DNA from: Paraspadella gotoi
Lineage: Eukaryota; Chaetognatha
Reading direction: 5' to 3'
Assembly: GCA_051294375.1 (NCBI GenBank)
Contig: CM119265.1
Coordinates: forward strand, 28,851,167 to 28,915,166
Length of the DNA: 64,000 bases
Below are positions 1 through 9,289 of this stretch, one piece after another. Each line of letters starts with the position of its first letter. Within the stretch, counting starts at the first letter, position 1. A program made the translations under genes and the position numbers. The notes beneath the pieces are model-generated. The model searched no databases. It was not told where the DNA came from and saw only the letters and a program-made list of their open reading frames with translations.

Positions 1-39
1 TCTCTTCTCTCCTCTCTATTCACCTCATCTCTTCTCTCT

Positions 40-43
<4 letters not shown>

Positions 44-77
<34 letters not shown>
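44..77. repeat. (TC)n microsatellite
   Basis: Nearly pure TC dinucleotide run at the very start of the window. Confidence 0.9.
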
Positions 78-81
<4 letters not shown>

Positions 82-456
82 TCAATTGATTTCCCTCTTT
101 TTATGAAAGGTTCCCTTGTTTGGCCTGAGATTGCTGTTGGCGCCTTCAGCCGAATTTTGTGGAAGAGAAAAAAAATGATGAGATGTATATATTTCTTTTT
201 TGAGAAAAAAAAAAATTCATAAAATGATAAAGGCCACAATATAACGAGGCTAATTTTATGTTTATTTAAACATTAAAACATTTAATGGGTATATTTAATA
301 AGTACAATTTATTCATGTATATTCATGACAACTATGGATGGAGAGACAAACAGACATACAGACAGATAGACAGACAGACAGACATAGGAAAAGACAGAAA
401 TGAAAGTTCAATAACTTAAGATGATGATGAGGAGAGAAATCGGAAGAGGAGAGAAC
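78..456. other. AT-rich non-coding stretch with a GACA tract
   Basis: No coding signal is seen. Positions 345-388 hold a degenerate GACA/GATA tetranucleotide tract. The rest is A/T-rich single-copy sequence that does not reappear in the second duplication copy, which starts further right. Confidence 0.6.
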
Positions 457-606
457 GAGGAAGAAGAAGAAGGCGAGGAGGAGGAAGATGAAGAAGAAAA
501 GGAAGAGGAAGAAGAGGAGGAGGAGAAGGACGAGGAAGAAGAAGAAGGCGAGGAGGAGGAAGATTAAAAAGAAAAGGAAGAGGAAGAAGAGGAGGAGGAG
601 AAGGAC
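457..606. repeat. 75-bp tandem repeat, two copies
   Basis: A purine-rich (G/A with rare C and T) 75-bp unit starts at 457 and again at 532, and a third start is seen at 607 before the pattern breaks. The Lys/Arg/Glu-rich open frames read from it are translated repeat, not protein genes. Confidence 0.8.
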
Positions 607-1137
607 GAGGAACGAGGGACCGCGGGAGGAAAAAAAAGGGAGGTTCAATTGCTTGGAACTTTTCTCGGTCGCCTCAGACGGAGACGCCGAAATGGTTTTC
701 CTCCACCGGAGGGAAAAAAGGAAAGAAAAAGGAGGAAAAAAGAAAAAAAAGGTGGAAAAAAGGAAAGAAAACGGAGGAGAAAAAGAAAGAAAAAGGAGGA
801 AAAAAGAAAGAAAAAGTGGAAAAAAAGAAAGAAAAAAGAAGAGAAAAGAAAAAGTGGAAAAAAGGAAAGAAAAAGGAGGAAAAAAGAAAAAAAGGTGGAA
901 AAAAGGAAAGAAAACGGAGAAAAAAAGGAAAGAAAAAGGAGGGGAAAAAAGGTGGAAAAAGGAAGAAAAAAGTAAAGAAAAAGTGGAAAAAAGGAAAGAA
1001 AAAGTGGAAAAAAGGGAAAAAAAGAGGCAAAATAAAAAAGAAAAAAGAGGAAAAAAGGAAAGAAAAAGGAAAGAAAAAGAAGGAAAAAAAAGGAGGAATT
1101 AAGGAAAGAAAAACCAAAAAAAGAAAAGAAGTAAACG
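607..1137. repeat. Polypurine minisatellite (GGAAAGAAAAAGGAGG-like)
   Basis: About 0.5 kb almost without pyrimidines on the plus strand. It is built from variants of GGAAAGAAAAAGG and GGTGGAAAAA. The part from about 770 recurs at 12,206-12,560, where the second duplication copy opens. Confidence 0.85.
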
Positions 1138-1653
1138 AAAAGAGAAAGTTATGTATCTCCTCTTTTGTGGTCAAATTCTGAGACTAATTTTTAAAGGAGT
1201 TAAACAAAAGTAGCAAACCATAAAATGAATTTGTTTTTTTCGAAGTTAGGGGACATTAAGAGGGTATGTTTACGGCACTGACTGTCACATAGCGTCGCTT
1301 TTTATTATGTTAATGTATTTTTTTGGCCATATACTCCAAAAGCGTCTAATTTTAGCTTAAATATTTATTTAATTTATTTATTAAGTTAAATTTTAAATAT
1401 TAGGTTATTGAATGATATTACAATTTTGGTTATAGTCAGGAATTAGTTGAAGGTTGGGTATATAATTATGAAGTTTGAAAAAAGATTAGTGTTAGAAGTT
1501 AAGAAGAAAAATTAAACAAAATTCTTGGAATAGTCTAAAAGCTAATTATTAGATTTAAGGTGCTGTAGTTAAATTGAGATATTTAAGTAGAAATCCTTCA
1601 AACGAATGATTATTGTACGTTTTTGTGTTTCTTTTTCTTCTTCAATTTTCAAT

Positions 1654-1658
<5 letters not shown>
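1138..1658. other. AT-rich single-copy stretch, no gene seen
   Basis: Contains T- and A-rich sequence with no convincing exon. It reappears at about 12,575-13,105 with many one-base length differences. Confidence 0.6.

Positions 1659-1704
<46 letters not shown>
1659..1704. repeat. (TC)n microsatellite
   Basis: About 22 TC units. The counterpart at 13,109-13,186 is interrupted by TTC and CCT steps. Confidence 0.9.
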
Positions 1705-1709
<5 letters not shown>

Positions 1710-1813
1710 TCTTTGTGGTAATTTTGTTGATGAGGGCGGTGATGGTTTGTGTGGCGACTGTTTAGTCGACAGTCTTCAAAAAAAAAACTTTTTTTCCTCA
1801 TCATCGACCATCG

Positions 1814-1825
1814 TGCGCATGCGCG
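1814..1825. promoter_or_regulatory. NRF-1/Ewg-like palindrome
   Basis: TGCGCATGCGCG matches the NRF-1 (insect Ewg) binding palindrome core GCGCATGCGC. It sits in a small CpG-rich patch (1,805-1,858) inside AT- and CT-rich DNA. The second copy near 13,315 has the word broken by inserted bases. No transcript start is visible, so this is motif evidence only. Confidence 0.35.
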
Positions 1826-2086
1826 AAACGCGTGTTTTTGCGCGCGGGAGCGTTTTACCTATTTTCTTTCTTTAAAAAAAAAAAAAAAGGAAAAATCTCT
1901 TTACTTTTTTTGTATCCTCCTTCCATTTTAGTTTCCTCCCTTTCGTCTCTTTTTTTACTTTTCTTTTCTCCTCCCTCTTCTTCTTCTCCTCCCTCTCTTC
2001 CTCCCTCTCTTCCTCCTCCTCCTCCTTCTTTTTCGTCATTACTTGATATTGCCCAACTGGCAACACAGCAATACTTAGTCTGACTA
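1826..2086. other. Pyrimidine-rich non-coding stretch
   Basis: A poly-A run (1,874-1,888) is followed by C/T-rich sequence to about 2,037 and then a short single-copy piece ending at the gap. It is repeated at about 13,340-13,598. No gene seen. Confidence 0.6.
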
Positions 2087-2111
2087 NNNNNNNNNNNNNN
2101 NNNNNNNNNNN
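2087..2111. other. 25-N assembly gap
   Basis: Copy 2 reads straight through at about 13,597 with no missing bases between the sequences flanking this gap, so the Ns are a placeholder. Confidence 0.95.
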
Positions 2112-2173
2112 GACATTCTCCATTTTCATTTTTTCTTGACAACGACGACGGACTAGCGCGAGCTCTCGCAGAC

Positions 2174-2213
2174 TCTCTCTCTCTCTCGTCTCTCTCTCTC
2201 TCTTCTCTCTCTC

Positions 2214-2251
<38 letters not shown>
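2174..2251. repeat. (TC)n microsatellite
   Basis: Interrupted TC run. Identical at 13,661-13,738. Confidence 0.9.
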
Positions 2252-2254
<3 letters not shown>

Positions 2255-2531
2255 TTTGCTTTCTTGTGTTTTGTCCCGAGCGTTTTTGCCGTCGGCTAAG
2301 AAGGCAGAAATTCATGTTCCTTTAGGTTTTTAACAAAGTAATAAACTAAATTATGATTTTTTTATTTTTTTTAAAATAAGATACATTTTTAAAAATACAA
2401 TGTAATAAAAAGCTAAAACTATTGCATGAAAACAAATTAGTCATATTCCTCATGAACTAATTTTGTTAGTTTGCTTTATAATTTTTAATATATTTGGTGG
2501 TACTAGAATTTCTTTTTATTTGTTTAGCTTA

Positions 2532-2626
2532 TCTCTCTCTCTCTCTCTCTCTTTCTCTTCTCTCTCTCTCTCTCTCTCTCTCCTCTCTCCTCTCTCTCTC
2601 TTCTCCTCTTCTCTCTCTCTCTCTCG
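2532..2626. repeat. (TC)n microsatellite
   Basis: TC run with TTC and CCT interruptions. Identical at 14,019-14,113. The third partial copy has a purer version at 11,716-11,803. Confidence 0.9.
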
Positions 2627-2998
2627 ATTCTTTTCCCATTTCACGGGAAAGGGCTGGGTCGCTAGCGCGAAGAACAATTATTTTTTTTCTTCGCTTTTCT
2701 TAGAAATGAGTTTTTGTTTGAAACAAATCTCCTTCGCTCTTTATTGTTTTTCTTTTTCTTTTTTCTTTTTTTCTTTTTTTTGTTTAATATCGGGAAATAT
2801 TTTAAAAACTCTTTAACTCTTTAGCTTTTTTAAATTGCCTTCTATCTGATGGTAAAAATAAGGATTAATGTAGCTTGTAAATAATGTAGCGCTAAAGTCA
2901 TTAGGTTGTATTAAAAAAGATTAATCTGTCTAGGAATGTCTACAGTCTTTTCTGGGATGTCTCTGTTTGTATCCAGTGAGTTATGTCTGGTCTCTCGA

Positions 2999-3078
2999 CT
3001 CTCTCTCTCTCTCTCTCTCTCTCTTCTACTTTCTCTCTCTCTCTCTCTCTCTCTTTCTTTCTCTCTATCTATCTCTCA

Positions 3079-3109
<31 letters not shown>

Positions 3110-3114
3110 TTCTC
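2999..3114. repeat. (TC)n microsatellite
   Basis: TC run with TTTC and TATC interruptions. Identical at 14,486-14,601. Confidence 0.9.
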
Positions 3115-3338
3115 GAAAAGCCCAATTTTTTGGAGGACTTTCTTCAAGGTTCGGCCCCATAATCCTGGCAGACTTGCCCCCCTTGTCCCCTCCTCCTCCT
3201 CTTCCTCCTCCCCCTCTCTCCCTACCCCTTGTTCAGCGGGGGAGAAAGGGCGCCTTGTTAATGGGCAATGCAGCTTTGGAAATGGTATGCTCATTACTGA
3301 GGGTTTTGGGCAAGACGGGATTAGGTTAAAGAGGGAGA
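3115..3338. other. Mixed-composition stretch between CT and GA microsatellites
   Basis: Single-copy sequence with a C-rich run near 3,176-3,230. It lies between a CT tract and a GA tract, so the region can fold into a loose hairpin. No supported exon. Confidence 0.5.
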
Positions 3339-3364
3339 TGAGGAGAGAGAGAGAGAGAAAGAGA

Positions 3365-3413
<49 letters not shown>

Positions 3414-3432
3414 GATAGAGAGAGAGAGAGAT
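3339..3432. repeat. (AG)n microsatellite
   Basis: GA run facing the CT run at 2,999-3,114. Identical at 14,826-14,919. Confidence 0.9.
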
Positions 3433-3655
3433 GAGACATGGGCTATACTCGAGATTCGCGGCTAGGAAGCACGATGTCGGACCACCGAGCCTTTTGTCCA
3501 CCATGGCGGACCACATCGTCCGGCCAATCTTTGCCGCCGGGACTCGAGGTCGCGGATCGAGAGAATAAAATCTCTGATCCGGAGCAAATTCCGCGGATCA
3601 ACTAGGACGATATCCGGAGATCGGTGGTCGCGGACGGAAGATTTCTTTTAGTTTT
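3433..3655. other. CpG- and GC-rich island
   Basis: A sharply GC-rich block with repeated CGCGGA words inside AT-rich DNA, including an ACCATGGCGG word at about 3,499. The short frame after that ATG ends after about 20 codons. A related GC-rich block lies at 5,000-5,235, where a ccggagc..ccgcgga word pair occurs in the opposite orientation. It could be a promoter-like island or a GC-rich end of a mobile element. Copy at 14,920-15,142. Confidence 0.45.
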
Positions 3656-4818
3656 TTACTTATTTTTTGGGATAATTTGCTTTTCTTTTCGTTTGTTTTT
3701 GAGACAACGATTATGAATAAAAAAATATTATATGTAATGATGGAAAAATGAAAAAAAAAATTTTAAAATAAAATAACTTAAAAAAAACAAATCAATTCGT
3801 TTTTTGCACTGAAGGCCCAAAACATTGTTTCGAAATTAATGTTTCAAAAAAATATGAAAAAAATATTTATAATCATCATCATCTTTTGATAGTTTCACTT
3901 TTTCTTAAATTTTGACCAAGAAAAAATTTTTTTTTGAAAGTTGTAGTTATATTTTTATTTATTTAGCTTTTTTCTCTATTCAGAATCTATCAAAAAAGTT
4001 AAGATTGGTTAAAAAAGTATTTTATTCCTTTATACTAATATTGTAATTTTTGATTCGAACAATAAACAGCATTAAAATTGAATTTTTTAAAAAAAATCTT
4101 TTTTTACCTGAAGTACACTCAAAGACTGAAGTTTTAGTGAATTTAATTTTTATCTGGTAGATTTCTAATAAATAAAGGATAAAAAAGGGACAATTTATTT
4201 ACAAACAAAATGACAAGAAAAAGTTAGAATGAGCACAAAATTAACACTATTAAAAACTAAATAACTACCATTGAATAAAAATAAAAGTGAAACGTTTTGC
4301 CAGCAAGTTCAAGTTGTTGGGCCTTTAGTTGATTTCTCCTTACCAACATTTTCCTTATACTAATAATGACTTTTGTACAATTTCATCTAATTATAAATTT
4401 AAAATTTAAAATACTGCAAATTAAAAACCTTTTTTTTCATCACTTTAACATTAAATTTGATTTAATTCCTATTAAATTTTTAATTCGATTACCTAAATTG
4501 TCCAATTTTTTTAAAAAATTCTTCCGTTTTTAATTATTGTCATTTTAACAAGTTGGAAAAAAACAATACAAGTGGAAAAAAATAATAATAGTTTAAATTA
4601 TTTGCACTTTATTTGTAATTATTTTTTACTTTAGTATTTATTTATTTATTTCATTTAGCTGTACATTGATCCGACATTTATTTGCTCAAACTTGGTTTAA
4701 TACAACTGATATTTTTTTCCTTTTTGTTCTTATTGTGTTTTTCCTTTGTTTCAATGTGAATTGATTTAGAGGAAAGTTTTTAAAAAGAGATACAACAAGA
4801 TTTTATTTCTTATAATGA
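3656..4818. other. AT-rich non-coding stretch
   Basis: About 1.2 kb of A/T-rich DNA with no coding signal, between the two GC-rich islands. Part of it (about 3,860-4,030) resembles 57,545-57,700, suggesting an old dispersed repeat. Copy at 15,143-16,305. Confidence 0.55.
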
Positions 4819-4860
4819 ACGGACATGTTTCGACTCACATACGAGTTTTCTTCAGCGCAA
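4819..4860 (-). other. Hammerhead-like / retroelement-end motif
   Basis: Read on the minus strand: CTGAAGA, a stem-loop whose arms ACTC and GAGT pair, then CGAAACATGTCC. This resembles the core of hammerhead ribozymes (CUGANGA, stem II, GAAA), which are known from Penelope-like elements and other retroelements. Extra nucleotides between CTGAAGA and the stem depart from the canonical core. The same motif, diverged, is at 16,306-16,347, 28,472-28,515 and 44,978-45,011. Confidence 0.4.
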
Positions 4861-4999
4861 TTCAATTGTTAATTTGAACTGTGAATTTTTTTCTTTCTTT
4901 CTTTCTGTCTTTTTTTTTCTTTTTTTTTTTTTTTTGTAATTTTTTTTTACTATTTTCTTTTTATCTTTTCATTATTTTTTTAATTAAAGGAATGAGCAG

Positions 5000-5235
5000 A
5001 AAAGAGTCTCGACTCTCGATTCCGCGGACTTTCAGCTCCGGTCGGTTATCCGCGGACTCTGTCATTAAAGCCCGGATGCCGCGGCGAGGGGGAGAAAAGA
5101 GAGAGAAGAGAAGAGGAATGACCCGTCGGGGGTTAGGTGTCGGGTCAGCGTCCGCGACCTGAGCGCCTGGACGGAGGAGAACAATAGCCGGGCAGCCGGG
5201 AAAACAATAGATGTGACCAAAAATTGGTGTCCGCG
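5000..5235. other. Second CpG- and GC-rich island
   Basis: GC-rich block with CCGCGGA words, related in part to 3,433-3,655 in inverted orientation. The two blocks bracket an AT-rich core, as the ends of a fold-back element would. No intact gene. Copy at 16,487-16,722. Confidence 0.45.
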
Positions 5236-5258
5236 AAGTTCAAGTATATGCCTCGATA

Positions 5259-5432
5259 GAGAGAGTGTGATAAAGAGAGAGAGAGACTAAGAGAGGAGAG
5301 AGAGAGAAGAGAGAGAGAGAGCCTTCAAAATATATTGAATAACTTAAATTTCAATAAAACAAACAAAATGCTACTTTTTTTTGATTGAACTTTTTATTTT
5401 TTGGGCATCAGGAGTGTTCATCTCTCTCTTTT

Positions 5433-5486
<54 letters not shown>

Positions 5487-5512
5487 TCTCTTCTCTCTCT
5501 CTCTCTCTCTTC
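5259..5512. repeat. GA tract, AT-rich spacer, then CT tract
   Basis: A GA microsatellite (5,259-5,320) and a CT microsatellite (5,437-5,511) face each other across about 115 bp and could pair as a hairpin. Copy at 16,746-16,999. Confidence 0.85.
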
Positions 5513-5523
5513 AGACAGATAAA

Positions 5524-6490
5524 ATTGACAGGGAATTGCCTCTTCTTTCTTTCTTCATTTCTCTTTGTCTTTCTCGTTTTCCCCAAAATTTTAAATAAAA
5601 TTTATAATTTTTGTTTTTAACTAGATCAATCAATAAATACATATTTTATTGAAATTTTTTCCATGTATTCATTAAAACGCTGATTACTTTTTTAGTTTTC
5701 GATCTAAGAATTTACATATGAATGTTAAATACAGAAGAAATATTTTTCTGCCATAGGTTCTTAATGAGATATTATGAAAATTCCAAGATTCTGGATATAC
5801 TATATTAGACAAAATTTTAGACCAAATTTTAAAAAAAATTAAAAAGGTTGAATTGAATTTCTATATTTAATTATTAATCATTTCATATTTTATATTTTAT
5901 ATTACTATTATATCATTATTTATCATTAATGTTTTAAGACCAAAATTGTTTTCATCTCCTCGCAATCTTTTTTTTTCTCCGTTGCTCTTTTTGTTTAGAA
6001 AAACAATTTCTCGTTCGGCCCGCCGCGACGAATGGCCGCGCATTAAATCGAGATCAGTCTCGCCCGCCTCGCGGAAAACAAAGAAATTACTTGCCTTATT
6101 TTAAGAAAATTCAAATAGAGAGAGACAGAGAGAGAGAGAGAAGAGAGAGAGAATGTAAAAACTAAAACAACAATGTATTTGTTTCTGATGGAAATTATTG
6201 AGTCTTTTTGTTATCTTTTTCCTTTGAGTTTTCTTTTCTTTATGTTTTCTTTTTCTTTTGTTTTTCTTTTCCTTATATTTCTTTACCTTTATGTTTTCTT
6301 TTCCTTATGTTTACTTTGATTTCTTGTTTTCTTTCCTTTTGTTTCTTTTCCTTTTTTTTAATTTATATTTTTTTTCCTTTTTTTTCTTTCTTTTATTCTT
6401 TTCCTCCATTTCTCTCTTCACCCTCCTTCTCCTTTTTTCCACGAAGTTCATTTGGGGTCAAACGATGGTTTCACCGGGGTTCAAAAGGGT
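5524..6490. other. AT-rich stretch with a small GC-rich patch
   Basis: Mostly AT-rich. A CpG-rich patch lies at 6,013-6,080, a short GA tract at 6,118-6,154, and a T-rich run with TTTCTTTTCC steps at 6,230-6,420. It is repeated at 17,011-17,955 with frequent one-base differences. No supported exon. Confidence 0.55.
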
Positions 6491-6491
6491 T

Positions 6492-6526
6492 CTCTCTCTC
6501 TCTCTCCTCTCTCTCTCTTCTCTCTC

Positions 6527-6560
<34 letters not shown>

Positions 6561-6600
6561 CTTTCACTCTCTCTATATCTCTCTGTCCTTTCTCTCTCAC
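6492..6600. repeat. (CT)n microsatellite
   Basis: Interrupted CT run. The copy-2 counterpart at 17,956-18,066 is purer. Confidence 0.9.
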
Positions 6601-6714
6601 CTGTCAAACACCAAACTGCCAAATTCCAGGGAATTCCATTCAATCAATCCTCTTTCTTCCTCCCTTTCTTTTTTTTTCCTCATTTCTCTTCTTTCCTTTC
6701 CTAAATCCTTTCAC

Positions 6715-7060
6715 TCCCCCTCTCTTTGATCTTACCTCTTTTTCTTTTTATATTCTTTCTCTTTTCCTCCCTTTCCTCCCTTCCTATCTTCCTATCTTGA
6801 TCCCTATATGCTCAAATTTTCTTATCTTCTTTCTACCTTCCTCCTCCTCCCTTCCTCCTTGAACTCTTTTCTTTTTGTTCTCCTTTCTCCTTTCCTCCTT
6901 TCCTCCCTCTCTTCCTCCTTGGACATTTTCTTTCATCTTTCTCTATTTCCTCTCTCCCTCTCTTCCTCTCGACCTTACTCTTTTTATTCATCGCTTTCTC
7001 CTTTCCTCCTTCTCTCGTCTTCCCCCTTCCTCCACAATTTCCACAAAGAATATTAATTAA
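6715..7060. repeat. About 60-bp pyrimidine minisatellite
   Basis: Successive units are marked by CTTGATCTTACCTC, CTTGAACTC, CTTGGACATT and CTCGACCTTAC, each followed by CTTTCTCCTTTCCTCC-like sequence. There are about five units. The same array is at 18,190-18,515. Confidence 0.75.
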
Positions 7061-7339
7061 TACGGGAAGAGAGAGTTTCCATTCTGGCTTCGGCAATTAC
7101 ATCCCTCAACGAGTCCCTTAACACTCCTTTCGCAGTTAAAGACCATAATCTGGGCTATGGTTTGGCGGCCAAAGTGTCGGCCAAGGTTGGCGGCTTAAAC
7201 GTCGGCTTATGGAGGCGTCTGTATTGGCGGCTTATGTCTCTTGCCAGCCATTTTTAAAGTTTCGTTTAAAAAAAAAAATTAAAAAAACTTTTTTTTGGCT
7301 GAAACACTTGGTAGAGTTTGGTGCCATAATAGTTATCGA

Positions 7340-7340
<1 letters not shown>
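7061..7340. other. Single-copy stretch with GGCGGC words
   Basis: Contains short repeats of ggcggctt and gtcggcc at 7,160-7,240. Repeated at about 18,516-18,810. No gene seen. Confidence 0.5.
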
Positions 7341-7342
<2 letters not shown>

Positions 7343-7372
<30 letters not shown>

Positions 7373-7405
7373 ATTGATTGATTGATTTGATTGATTGATT
7401 GATTG
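7343..7405. repeat. (GATT)n microsatellite
   Basis: Tetranucleotide run with two interruptions. In copy 2 the run is uninterrupted (18,811-18,887, about 19 units). Confidence 0.95.
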
Positions 7406-7468
7406 CTTATACCGGCTTCGTTATAGAACGGTTAAATGGAAAAACGTATTCATTATCATTATAATCTC

Positions 7469-7474
7469 CCTCTC

Positions 7475-7563
<89 letters not shown>
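7469..7563. repeat. (CT)n microsatellite
   Basis: CT run. The equivalent place in copy 2 is the 217-N gap at 18,940-19,156. Confidence 0.9.
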
Positions 7564-7565
<2 letters not shown>

Positions 7566-7688
7566 ATGTTTTTTTTTTGTTTTTCTCAGTTTTTCTCCCT
7601 CGTTTCGTTTCTTCTCTTCCGATATCCAAGAATAGTTTTTTCTCCTTCAACCTCTTTTTCTATTTTTTCTCGTAACTGATCATTGAAC

Positions 7689-7905
7689 ATCGTCTGTTTG
7701 CTTTTGATCGACTTCTGTCTGTTTGCTGATCGACTCTCTGATTGCTTGATCGACTCTATCTTCTTTTTCTATCGGACTTTCGTCTACTTGCTTCTACATC
7801 CTTCTTTCTGCTTGCTCTCTATTGACTTTGTTGCCTTGCTCTGATCGACTCTTTCTGCTTGCTCTATCGCACTTTTCGTCGTTTGCTTGGCTCTCATTGT
7901 TAGCT
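7689..7905. repeat. 22-bp minisatellite (GTTTGCTTGATCGACTCT-like)
   Basis: About nine degenerating units of a 22-bp repeat read as gtctg/gcttgatcgactct. The units are clearest in copy 2 at 19,257-19,455. Earlier units are the most regular and later ones decay. Confidence 0.8.
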
Positions 7906-8029
7906 CTCAAGTAGCTGGTAATGTCGGGCGTCCCTCCGTCCAGACAAGCTCCAGACAAGCTTGCTGCCGTCGATGGTTTCGGTGATTGAGTCGGACGCCG
8001 AGACGCGAGCAGAGAAGATTAGAGGGAGG

Positions 8030-8110
8030 ACGCGCAAGCATTATGAACCTAGCATTGTGAAACCAGCATGGCTGAACCAAAGCATGCGTGAACCAAACTT
8101 TATGGAGAGG
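8030..8110. repeat. 14-bp tandem repeat AGCATSGTGAACCA
   Basis: Four diverged units of agcat(c/g)gtgaacca. Clearer in copy 2 at 19,590-19,660. Confidence 0.75.
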
Positions 8111-8319
8111 ACTTATGAAGTAACCATTATAACGATGTCGTTTACTTCTACATCACTTTGATACTAACGTTAATGTTATAACATTTTTAAAAGCTGACGA
8201 CAACCCAAGCTTCAATCATGAAATGATCAATTCGACGTTCATAACTCTGCTCTGTCTCTGTCTCTGTCTCACGTTCCTCACTCTGTCTCAGTCAGATCAA
8301 AATTCCTTCATCGATCCAT

Positions 8320-8332
8320 ACTCTCTCTTCTT

Positions 8333-8414
<82 letters not shown>

Positions 8415-8421
8415 CTCTCTT

Positions 8422-8492
<71 letters not shown>

Positions 8493-8504
8493 CACAGTCT
8501 CTAC
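8320..8504. repeat. Long (CT)n microsatellite
   Basis: Nearly 185 bp of CT with TTC and CCC interruptions. The copy-2 counterpart is the 230-N gap at 19,889-20,118. Confidence 0.95.
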
Positions 8505-8599
8505 CCACCCTCCCGTCTTAGCGCCGCTCTGCGCCTTCTCGACCCCAAGCCGCCTTCGCCGCCTCCCTTTATGGTCAACTTGGATTTTTGTGGGCCTCA

Positions 8600-8960
8600 A
8601 ATCTCGGTTGAGCGAAAAGGGAGACGGGGAGTGGTCGGGGAGCGGGTTGAAGTGAGTGGTGGGGAGTGGTAAAGGGGAGGGTTAGAGTGGTAAAAGGGGA
8701 GTGGTTCGAGGTGAGTGGTAGTCGGGGAGTGGCAAAAGGGGAGTGGTTAAAGTGATTAGTAGGGGGGGAGTTGGCAAAGGGGGAGCGTGGTTTAAGTGTT
8801 GTGAGGGGGAGTGGCAAAGGGGAAAGCGGTTAAAGTGTTGGTAGGGGGAGTGGCAAAGGGAGGGTTGAAGTGAGAGAAGGGGAGTGCAAGGGGAGCGGTT
8901 AGTAGTGGTAAAGGGAGTTGTTGTGAAGTAAAGTGGTTAGGGGTGGTACAGGGGAAGTGG
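8600..8960. repeat. G-rich minisatellite
   Basis: Variants of GGGGAGTGGCAAAGGGGAG and TGGTTAAAGTG repeat with irregular spacing over about 360 bp. Many G3-G7 runs on one strand make G-quadruplex formation possible. In copy 2 most of the array is a 288-N gap (20,258-20,545). Confidence 0.75.
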
Positions 8961-9019
8961 TAAATATGGTGAAGAGAGTGGACATGAAAGATTGGTGAGG
9001 ATGATGTAGTTCATTGAAG

Positions 9020-9260
9020 TTATTGTAGTGATTGAATTCTTCGAATCTCATTTACATTTATAGTATTTTTTATTTCATTTACGGTTTTCATGGAAGTCTT
9101 TATTTATTATTTCAGAATTTAATTTTAAGTGTTAAATAATTGAAACAGTAAAGCGGCCCGTCAGAATTATGGAATGAAATGGAAGACAAACTTTAGTGGT
9201 GGAGTTAAACTGTGAAGTACTGTGAGTATAGAGTTATTTACGGGAATGAATGAATAGTGG
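9020..9260 (+). repeat. Dispersed repeat also found in a gene intron
   Basis: The sequence around ttcgaatctcatttacat and tacggttttcatggaagtctt recurs at 20,660-20,880. A more diverged form lies at about 50,580-50,810, directly downstream of a coding exon. The third, separate location makes this a dispersed element rather than part of the local duplication only. Confidence 0.65.
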
Positions 9261-9289
9261 ATCGGGGGCTAAGGTATAGCGTCTGGAGA

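Larger units (their letters stand above)
2112..5523 (+). repeat. Duplication core identical to 13,599-17,010 (copy 1)
   Basis: Every part compared between the two copies matches at a constant offset of 11,487, including microsatellite lengths and homopolymers. Identity starts exactly at the first base after the 25-N gap. It stops at about 5,523, where one-base indels begin. Perfect microsatellites flanked by noisy sequence are not expected from ordinary duplicate divergence. Confidence 0.9.

Noticed and set aside
488-1181. Long Lys/Arg/Glu-rich frames on both strands
   Set aside because: They are translations of polypurine repeat; open frames arise because the repeat lacks stop codons.
3499-3560. 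ACCATGG start followed by about 20 codons
   Set aside because: Good start context, but the frame ends at once with TAA and no donor leads to another exon.
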